Shown here one piece after another: positions 7,280 through 12,910 of a DNA stretch of 35,361 bases. Below the pieces are notes generated by a model, which saw nothing but the letters and a program-made list of their open reading frames with translations, searched no databases and was not told the origin of the DNA. The position numbers were made by a program, and so were the translations under genes. The DNA is from an uncultured Bacteroidales bacterium (lineage in GTDB: Bacteria > Bacteroidota > Bacteroidia > Bacteroidales > WCHB1-69): positions 1-35,361 of the forward strand of contig CAMJXE010000024.1 of assembly GCA_946409645.1 (NCBI GenBank), given 5' to 3'. How positions within the stretch are numbered: position 1 is the first letter of the stretch; each line of letters starts with the position of its first letter.

Positions 7280-7767
7280 ATGAACAACGACAAAGAATAT
7301 CAGTTTGAACAGTTGGTGCGGAGCACAAGCGGACCATCTACACGGTGTGCTACATGTTTTCGCACGACAAAGCTGAGGTGGACGACCTCTTCCAGGAGAT
7401 CCTCATCCGGCTTTGGAAAGGTTTCGACACCTACGAGGGCCGCAGCGACGCAAAGACATGGATCTACCGTGTATCGCTCAACACCGCTATCAACCAAGAC
7501 AAGAAGGAACGCCGGCGCATCGAAACGGTGCCGCTGACCGTCGATATCGACCCCTACGAGGCCGACGACCCTTCGACCCGTCAAATCCGCGAACTCTACG
7601 ACCGCATCTCGCGACTCGACCTCATTGACCGCAGCTTGATTCTGCTTTGGCTGGAAGGGGTCAGTTACGATGAAATCGGCGCCATCATCGGTATCACGCC
7701 CAACAATGTGGGTGTCAGGCTGATGCGCATCAAGGACAAACTGGTGAAAATGTCAACAAAAGAATGA
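7280..7767 (+). pseudogene. ECF-type sigma factor (module 2), frameshifted near its N-terminus
   Basis: The protein from about 7324 onward (HKRTIYTVCYMFSHDKAEVD and on) is a close paralogue of the module 1 sigma factor, with intact regions 2 and 4 (SYDEIGAIIGITPNNVGVRL). The ATG at 7280 begins the matching N-terminus (MNNDKEYQFEQLV) but in another frame. Aligning the DNA with module 1 shows CGG-AG-CAC where a full codon such as CAG is expected, so one base is missing at about 7322. In the downstream frame a TGA at 7306 blocks any ATG; only GTG 7345 could start a shortened protein lacking the first region 2 helix. Either a decayed duplicate or a sequencing error. Confidence 0.7.
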
Positions 7768-7779
7768 AAGGAGATCATC

Positions 7780-8514
7780 ATGGAAAATCAGAACAATAAT
7801 AATTTCTCCGAATTGGACCAACTGAAGGCCCAATACGAAACGCTGAAAGAGCAGTTCGACCAACAGGAAATCGTCAACGACCGGCTGATGAAGTCGTCCA
7901 TCAAGCATAGTGCCGATTTTTATGGGCGGTATAGACGGATGCAAATCATCCTTTATCCGTTAGCTGCCATAATCGGCATGTTGTGTATCCAATGCTTTCA
8001 AGGCAACCACCTTTCGTTGAGCCTGTTTTGGCTCACCTTCTGTTCGGTTTGCTTTGCCATTGAATTATGGTTGACGCGAAAACTGAAAAGCAAGGAGCTG
8101 GAAAACAACGATTTGCTCACCATGTCCCATCAAGCCCGAAATTTCAAGAAACTATTTTCTCTCTTCACGGCACTGAATTATTCCACAGCTTTTATCATTA
8201 TTTTCGGGGTGGTGATTGCCAGAATGGGTATAGATATAAATTTGCCGAATTTCGGTGCTGTGGTTTTGTCGTTTGTTGCGTTGCTCGCCTTTTTTGCACT
8301 CGTGGGCTTTTTTGAAATACGCTATAAGACAAAAGCTTGCGATGACATTATCCGGCAGATAGAGGCCGTTGAACCTGCAATGGACAAGAAAACGAATCTT
8401 GACAGACCTCAAAAGTGGTTCCATATCGCCATGATTGTCGTGTTTATAAGTCTCGATATTTGGGCTTGTCTGCTGGTGGCCAAATACATCAAAACACCTC
8501 CGGTGTGGCGTTAA
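7780..8514 (+). CDS. Polytopic membrane protein of ECF module 2 (probably prematurely stopped)
   Basis: 244 aa from ATG 7780, with a good ribosome site (AAAGGAG) 8 nt upstream. The N-terminal coiled coil (ELDQLKAQYETLKEQFDQQE, then IVNDRLM) matches the module 1 partner. About five transmembrane segments follow, the last at FHIAMIVVFISLDIWACLLV just before the stop. An odd number with a cytoplasmic N-terminus would place the C-terminus outside. The stop TAA at 8512-8514 is followed in the same frame by 131 more open codons encoding a SecDF-P1-head-like domain. A C-to-T change (CAA to TAA) would explain this, so the natural product was probably about 375 aa. Confidence 0.65.
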   Translation: MENQNNNNFSELDQLKAQYETLKEQFDQQEIVNDRLMKSSIKHSADFYGRYRRMQIILYPLAAIIGMLCIQCFQGNHLSLSLFWLTFCSVCFAIELWLTRKLKSKELENNDLLTMSHQARNFKKLFSLFTALNYSTAFIIIFGVVIARMGIDINLPNFGAVVLSFVALLAFFALVGFFEIRYKTKACDDIIRQIEAVEPAMDKKTNLDRPQKWFHIAMIVVFISLDIWACLLVAKYIKTPPVWR

Positions 8515-8910
8515 TCGAAGTATGTGCTGGAATATGAGCGGGGAACGGACAACTTTGTGACGGAAGAGAAGCTGGAAATTTGGGACGTGGATGCCGACAC
8601 GTTGGCCATCAATTCGGAAGTTTTGGGTGGCAAGCCTATGGTGCAACATGTGGAGGTGACGGTGCCAGGCAAGAAAAGTGACCCCGACATGGTGCAAATC
8701 AACGTGACGTTGACCCCTGAGGCGAGTCTGCAATGGTATCGATTCACCAGCGAGATAAAGGGCCACCATGCCGCACTTTACCTGAACGGCAACCAGATTC
8801 AGGACTGGGAAATCAAATCTGGAATAAGCACCGGAGGCTTCTTCATCATGAAGGAACGTTCATCGAAGGAGGAATTGGAGGCCTTCTGCGAGCAGTTGAT
8901 ACGGCAGTAA
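8515..8910 (+). pseudogene. Detached SecDF-P1-head-like C-terminal domain of the module 2 membrane protein
   Basis: The frame of the upstream gene continues after its TAA without interruption to a stop at 8910. The segment INVTLTPEASLQWYRFTSEI, then GHHAALYLNGNQIQDWEI and GISTGGFFIM, matches the P1 head subdomain of SecD/SecF-type proteins (strand, T-P-E-A, helix, A-x-x-L-N-G, G-G). Such heads sit outside the membrane, agreeing with the predicted topology of the upstream part. GTG 8524 could start it alone, but there is no ribosome site and no signal peptide, so a free version would be stranded in the cytoplasm. Best read as the cut-off end of one longer protein. Confidence 0.6.
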
Positions 8911-8931
8911 GCGATATGTCTTTTCCCCGTC

Positions 8932-8959
8932 GTAGAGACGCGATTAATCGCGTCTCTAC
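8932..8959. repeat. REP-like 28-bp palindrome, copy 1
   Basis: A perfect inverted repeat, each arm GTAGAGACGCGATT, with no loop. Identical copies are at 9346, 9608 and 9815, surrounding and inside a RAYT transposase gene, as expected for REP elements moved by that enzyme family. Confidence 0.9.
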
Positions 8960-8989
8960 CGAATATCGAAACAAATTATATATAATATT

Positions 8990-9020
8990 ATTGTTTGTTA
9001 AAATGATTTTTATATATTTG
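8990..9020 (+). promoter_or_regulatory. Promoter of the RAYT gene (ATTG-N19-TATATTTG)
   Basis: ATTG at 8990-8993, exactly 19 nt, then TAtaTTTG at 9013-9020 followed by CCG. This fits the Bacteroidota -33/-7 consensus well. The ATG at 9048 lies 27 nt downstream. Confidence 0.6.
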
Positions 9021-9047
9021 CCGCCGAATCATTAAAACAATAATGTT

Positions 9048-9611
9048 ATGGATAACAACCTTTTTCAGAGCAAGTATCGTATTCCGTCAGCAAGAGCAGA
9101 TTGGCATGACTACAAAAATGGCATGTATTTTACCACAATATGTACCAAAGATAGGGAATGTTATTTCGGTAATATAGCGAACGGAGAAATGCGTATGACA
9201 AAGATCGGATTATTTGCCCAAGAACAATTGCAGAATATCACAAACCATTATTCGTATGTAGAAGTCCCTTTATGGGTAGTAATGCCTAATCACATTCATT
9301 TGGTAGCAAGCATGCATAGTGATAATGTGCATGGACCCTCAGTTTGTAGAGACGCGATTAATCGCGTCTCTACAGTTGGTGGAATCACAGGCCTCAATAA
9401 CCCTATGCTTACAAATAGTTTGGGAGCAGTGATTCGAGGTTTTAAAGCGCGTGTCACCCATTTTGCCCGTGCCAATTTCATCCATTTTGCATGGCAACCT
9501 CGCTTTCATGATCGTATTATTCGTAACACTGATGAATTAAACCATATTGCTGAATATATTGTTACCAATGTGGCAAAATGGGAATTTGATAAATTTTATC
9601 AACCGTCGTAG
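9048..9611 (+). CDS. REP-associated tyrosine transposase (RAYT, IS200-like Y1 family)
   Basis: 187 aa. The HUH motif is in VVMPNHIHLV (H82 and H84), and the C-terminal block RFHDRIIRNTDELNHIAEYI holds the likely catalytic tyrosine Y170, followed by N-V-A-K-W. These are the RAYT hallmarks: single-strand DNA cleavage and joining at REP hairpins. Residues 100-109 (CRDAINRVST) are the in-frame translation of a complete REP palindrome (9346-9373), lying between the HUH motif and the C-terminal helices. The stop codon TAG (9609-9611) is itself part of another palindrome copy. The frame is open throughout, so it could be active. Confidence 0.88.
   Translation: MDNNLFQSKYRIPSARADWHDYKNGMYFTTICTKDRECYFGNIANGEMRMTKIGLFAQEQLQNITNHYSYVEVPLWVVMPNHIHLVASMHSDNVHGPSVCRDAINRVSTVGGITGLNNPMLTNSLGAVIRGFKARVTHFARANFIHFAWQPRFHDRIIRNTDELNHIAEYIVTNVAKWEFDKFYQPS
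9346..9373. repeat. REP-like 28-bp palindrome, copy 2, inside the RAYT coding sequence
   Basis: Identical to the copies at 8932, 9608 and 9815. It starts at the second base of codon 100 of the transposase and keeps the frame, adding C-R-D-A-I-N-R-V-S-T to the protein. Confidence 0.9.
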
Positions 9612-9635
9612 AGACGCGATTAATCGCGTCTCTAC
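9608..9635. repeat. REP-like 28-bp palindrome, copy 3, supplying the RAYT stop codon
   Basis: Same 28-bp palindrome. The second to fourth bases (TAG, 9609-9611) terminate the RAYT reading frame. The five bases before it (CCGTC) match the five bases before copy 1 exactly. Confidence 0.9.
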
Positions 9636-9778
9636 ATGGCCGCACTCCAAATGACCACCGTAATCGTCCATTTTTTAGACACTTCAGTCTCATTTTTAGA
9701 CACAGATTTTACACGGTTTCAACGCTATGACGTTGATGTTGAAATATTTCCTATTTTTGGCGCGGTTTTTGGAATGTA

Positions 9779-9820
9779 TTCCTTGAGCAGTCCCGGAGGG
9801 ACAAAACGTACGAGGTAGAG
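9779..9820. repeat. Second palindromic repeat family (AGCAG-hairpin), copy 1
   Basis: TTCCTTGAGCAG followed by the hairpin GTCCC-GGA-GGGAC and CAAAACGTACGAGGTAG. A related copy lies at 11284-11323. The stems differ by a paired change (T-A here, C-G there), so pairing is conserved. It abuts REP copy 4. Confidence 0.65.
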
Positions 9821-9842
9821 ACGCGATTAATCGCGTCTCTAC
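9815..9842. repeat. REP-like 28-bp palindrome, copy 4
   Basis: Identical to copies 1-3. It lies 54 bp before the start of the response regulator gene. Between copies 3 and 4, 179 bp hold no convincing gene. Confidence 0.9.
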
Positions 9843-9895
9843 AATAACCCCACACAAGGCGATAGCCGCAGTGTGGGGACGAAACACGAAAAAAA

Positions 9896-11221
9896 ATGAA
9901 CAATACCATCATCATAGTGGACGACAACCGCAACGTCCTCGCGGCGCTGAAACTGCTGCTGGAACGCGAGTTCCGGCAGGTGGTCGCGCTGCCGTCGCCC
10001 AACACCCTGCTGCGGCAGATCGAACAGTGCCGGCCCGACGTCGTGCTGCTCGACATGAACTTCTCCGCCGGACTCAACACCGGCAACGAGGGCCTCTTCT
10101 GGCTCCGCGAGATCAAAGCCCATCACCCGGACCTTCCCGTGGTACTCTTCACCGCCTACGCCGACATCGAGCTGGCGGTGGCGGGCATGAAGGAGGGCGC
10201 CGCCGACTTCGTGGTGAAGCCGTGGGATAACGACCGACTCATCGCGACACTCACCCGCGCCTGCACTCTCGAAAAGGGCACCTCGAAACGGAAATCGCAG
10301 GACGGAAGCGCCCTGTTCTGGAGCGAAAGTCCGGTGATGCAGGAACTGCGACTTATGGTGGAGAAAATCGCCCCGACGGATGCCGCCATCCTCATCACGG
10401 GCGAGAATGGAACGGGCAAAACATTGTTGACCAAAGAGATACATCGTTTGTCCACCCGTAATGACAAACCCTTCGTGACCGTCGATTTGGGCGCATTGGC
10501 GGAGACTCTCTTCGAGAGTGAGCTTTTCGGACACGTGAAGGGCGCCTTCACTGACGCGAAAAGCGACCGTGCAGGCAAGATCGAGGAGGCCGACGGCGGT
10601 ACCCTTTTCCTCGACGAGATCGGCAACCTCGCCTTCCCGCAGCAGGCCAAGCTGTTGACGGTCATCCAGCAGCGCACGGTCACGCGGGTGGGTAGCAACA
10701 AAGCCATCCCCGTCGATTTCCGGCTCGTCTGCGCCACCAACCAGAAACTCGGTGAAAAGGTTCTGCGCGGAGAGTTCCGCGAGGACCTCTACTACCGCGT
10801 CAACACCATCCATCTGGAAATCCCGCCCCTCCGCGACCGCCGCGAGGACATCCTGCCTTTCGCGGAGCGTTTCCTGACGGTTTTCGCCGAAAAGTACCAC
10901 AAGCCCACCCTCAGACTGAGACCCGAAGCCGCCCTCAAGCTGATGGGACACCCGTGGTACGGTAACATCCGCGAGCTGGAACATGCCGTGGAACACGCGG
11001 TCATCGTCAGTGACGGCACTGAGCTGCGGGAACAGGACTTCAAGCTCACGACCCCGATACAAAAGGATAACGTGCAGGAAGTCACCACCTTGGACGAGAT
11101 GGAGGCCGAGATGATCCGTAAGTGCATCGCAAAGTGCGCCGGCAACCTCACCGCCGTGGCCGCCACCCTCGGCATCACTCGGCAGACCCTCTATAACAAG
11201 ATGAAAAAATACGGAATTTAG
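9896..11221 (+). CDS. Sigma-54-dependent response regulator (NtrC family)
   Basis: 441 aa. Receiver domain at residues 1-120 with acidic D9/D10, phospho-acceptor D53 (VLLDMN), T86 and K108. The sigma-54 AAA+ domain spans about 140-370: Walker A GENGTGKT at 169-176, Walker B LFLDEI near 237-242. The sigma-54-contacting loop at 216-221 is GAFTDA instead of the classic GAFTGA, a variant I recall from other Bacteroidota regulators. A C-terminal Fis-type helix-turn-helix covers about 405-441 (NLTAVAATLGITRQTLYNKM). It should activate sigma-54 promoters when phosphorylated, presumably by the kinase encoded after the 8-bp repeat tract. The start follows an A-rich stretch. GC-rich relative to the flanking sequence. 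Confidence 0.93.
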   Translation: MNNTIIIVDDNRNVLAALKLLLEREFRQVVALPSPNTLLRQIEQCRPDVVLLDMNFSAGLNTGNEGLFWLREIKAHHPDLPVVLFTAYADIELAVAGMKEGAADFVVKPWDNDRLIATLTRACTLEKGTSKRKSQDGSALFWSESPVMQELRLMVEKIAPTDAAILITGENGTGKTLLTKEIHRLSTRNDKPFVTVDLGALAETLFESELFGHVKGAFTDAKSDRAGKIEEADGGTLFLDEIGNLAFPQQAKLLTVIQQRTVTRVGSNKAIPVDFRLVCATNQKLGEKVLRGEFREDLYYRVNTIHLEIPPLRDRREDILPFAERFLTVFAEKYHKPTLRLRPEAALKLMGHPWYGNIRELEHAVEHAVIVSDGTELREQDFKLTTPIQKDNVQEVTTLDEMEAEMIRKCIAKCAGNLTAVAATLGITRQTLYNKMKKYGI

Positions 11222-11246
11222 TGAGCAGTGATCAGTGAGCAGTGAT
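11221..11246 (+). repeat. 12-bp direct repeat GTGAGCAGTGAT, two copies
   Basis: Copies at 11221-11232 and 11235-11246 (14-bp period), starting on the last base of the response regulator stop codon. No function can be read from it; possibly the end of a longer dispersed repeat. Confidence 0.6.
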
Positions 11247-11283
11247 TAGATATAACGAAAGAGCCCCCATATATTGAAACTTC

Positions 11284-11323
11284 TTCCTTAAGCAGCCCCG
11301 GAGGGGCAAGAGCTCGGTAGGGG
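11284..11323. repeat. Second palindromic repeat family (AGCAG-hairpin), copy 2
   Basis: TTCCTTAAGCAG followed by GCCCC-GGA-GGGGC and CAAGAGCTCGGTAG, matching the copy at 9779 with a compensatory stem change. It sits between the response regulator stop and the 8-bp repeat tract. Confidence 0.65.
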
Positions 11324-11337
11324 CACGGATGAGGGAG

Positions 11338-11617
11338 ATGATGCGATGATACGATGATATGATGATGCGATGATACGATGATATGATGATGCGATGATAC
11401 GATGATGCGATGATGCGATGATGCGATGATGCGATGATGGGATGATGCGATGATACGATGATATGATGATGCGATGATGCGATGAAATGATGAAACGATG
11501 AAACGATGAGACGATGAAACGATGAGACGATGAAACGATGAGACGATGAGACGATGAGACGATGAAACGATGATGCGATGATGCGATGATGCGATGATAC
11601 GATGATGCAATGATACG
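11338..11617 (+). repeat. 8-bp tandem repeat ATGANNCG, 35 copies, ending at the kinase start codon
   Basis: 280 bp with an unbroken 8-bp period. Every unit begins ATGA. Positions 5-6 vary (TG, TA, AA, GA) and positions 7-8 are nearly always CG (exceptions: TG at units 3, 6, 16 and 19; GG at 13; CA at 34). A 24-bp higher-order pattern (TG, TA, TA variants) repeats at the left end; AA and GA variants fill units 19-29. Because 8 is not a multiple of 3, each ATG is closed by the TGA of the next unit within four codons (ATG-ANN-CGA-TGA) and each ATG overlaps a TGA of another frame. The next unit in phase is the kinase ATG at 11618, itself in an ATGA. The tract could vary in copy number by slippage. 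Confidence 0.95.
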
Positions 11618-12838
11618 ATGACGACGATAATCATAATAGGAATAGTAATCGCTTGGGGCCTCACCACATGGCTTCTCGTCCGGCGGAACCAGCGGATCAA
11701 CAACCGCATCAAGTTCCTGTCGGAGGCGGTAGCGGGCGGCGACTTCAGCTTCACCTTCCCGGAGGGCGACCCTCGGCGCAGCGACCGTGTGCTGGCCGCC
11801 TCGCTGAACCGCATCCGCGACATGCTCAGCCGCACCCGTCAGGAGACCATCGACAAGGAGCGCTACTACGCCCAACTCCTCGAGAACGTGCGCACCGGCA
11901 TCGTGGCGTATGACGAGCAGGGCTTCGTCACGCAGACCAACCGGGCGGCCGCGGAGCTTTTCGGATTGCCCGTGCTGACCCACATCCGCCAGCTTGACCG
12001 TGTCAGCAACGGACTGGCGGACGTGTTGTTACTGTCGGCGGCAGGCGACATCCGCACACTCACGCTCCACAACGGCGACAGCACCCGACAGCTCTCCCTG
12101 CAGGTCTCGCAAAGTCGTATCCGCGACCGCAATATCCGCATTATGGTCGTCAATGATATACACAACGAATTGGACAACAAAGAGATAGATTCATGGATTT
12201 CGCTCACCCGTGTACTCACTCACGAGATCATGAACTCCATGAGTCCGATTACCTCGCTGAGCGAAAGTCTGCGAGAGTTGGTGCCCGAAAGGGATTCAGA
12301 ACTCTACAAGGGTTTGGAAGTCATCCACTCCACGGGCAAGGGCATCGAAGGATTTGTGGAGTCGTATCGGCAGTTCACACACATCCCGACACCCGCACCG
12401 ACTCTGTTTTACGTGCGGGAGTTAGTGGCCCGTGCCGTGCAGTTAGTGCAGTCCGTGCTTGAGAATGCCCGCATCGACTTCCGTTGGTCGGTGGAGCCCG
12501 GTGACATGCTGCTGCACGCCGATGAGAACCTTGTCGGGCGCGTGCTCAACAACCTGCTGAAGAACGCTGTAGAGGCGATAGGAGAGGGGAGCGACGGCTG
12601 GGTGGATGTCCGAGCCTTCCTCAACGAGCGCGAAGATGTCGTCATCGAAGTCACCGATAGCGGCGACCTTATTCCGCCGGCGGTTGAGGAGCGCATCTTC
12701 ATCCCGTTCTTCACCACCAAGAAGGAGGGTTCAGGCATCGGTTTGAGCATTTCCCGCCAGATCATGCGGCTTTCGGGCGGCACCCTTACGCTGCGGACAC
12801 GCCCGAATACTACGTTCGTGATGACGTTTGGAAACTGA
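11618..12838 (+). CDS. Sensor histidine kinase partnered with the NtrC-type regulator
   Basis: 406 aa. One transmembrane segment at residues 3-21, a HAMP-like linker to about 80, a PAS-like domain at about 85-185 (GIVAYDEQGFVTQTN), and a dimerisation/phosphotransfer helix with H202 (RVLTHEIMNSMSPI). The HATPase domain has N315 in the N box (NNLLKNAVEA), DSGDLIPP as G1 and GSGIGLSISRQI as G2. No periplasmic sensor domain, so it probably senses from the cytoplasm through the PAS domain. The ATG at 11618 is the last in-phase unit of the 8-bp repeat and overlaps the TGA of the mini-frame ATG-ATA-CGA-TGA (11610-11621), so translation may depend on re-initiation. Confidence 0.9.
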   Translation: MTTIIIIGIVIAWGLTTWLLVRRNQRINNRIKFLSEAVAGGDFSFTFPEGDPRRSDRVLAASLNRIRDMLSRTRQETIDKERYYAQLLENVRTGIVAYDEQGFVTQTNRAAAELFGLPVLTHIRQLDRVSNGLADVLLLSAAGDIRTLTLHNGDSTRQLSLQVSQSRIRDRNIRIMVVNDIHNELDNKEIDSWISLTRVLTHEIMNSMSPITSLSESLRELVPERDSELYKGLEVIHSTGKGIEGFVESYRQFTHIPTPAPTLFYVRELVARAVQLVQSVLENARIDFRWSVEPGDMLLHADENLVGRVLNNLLKNAVEAIGEGSDGWVDVRAFLNEREDVVIEVTDSGDLIPPAVEERIFIPFFTTKKEGSGIGLSISRQIMRLSGGTLTLRTRPNTTFVMTFGN

Positions 12839-12846
12839 TTAGGAAT

Positions 12847-12879
12847 AAAAAAAGGGACTGCTCCAGATGGAACAGTCCC
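12847..12879 (-). terminator. Intrinsic terminator of the metalloprotease operon
   Basis: On the minus strand, GGGACTGTTCC-ATCT-GGAGCAGTCCC is followed by TTTTTTT. The stem (12854-12879) is near-perfect, with one mismatch. It lies 31 nt after the M16 stop and in the 72-bp gap to the convergent kinase gene; on the plus strand it lacks a T run. Confidence 0.85.
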
Positions 12880-12910
12880 GTCTCGTTATAATCCAATAGA
12901 TAAAAGCCAA

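Noticed and set aside
10576-10582. GAFTDA in place of GAFTGA as a sign of an inactive sigma-54 activator
   Set aside because: I recall the D variant in other Bacteroidota regulators, and the rest of the AAA+ domain is intact, so loss of activity cannot be claimed.
9839-11062. 407-codon minus-strand open frame opposite the response regulator
   Set aside because: Shadow of a GC-rich gene; the plus strand has a full three-domain regulator with all active residues, and the minus product has no recognisable domain.
11218-11983. Minus-strand open frames of 205 and 231 codons full of H-R-I-I-A-S-S-H repeats over the 8-bp tract
   Set aside because: The 8-bp unit lacks stops on the minus strand in any frame, so long open frames arise automatically. 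They overlap the kinase start, have no domain and no ribosome site.
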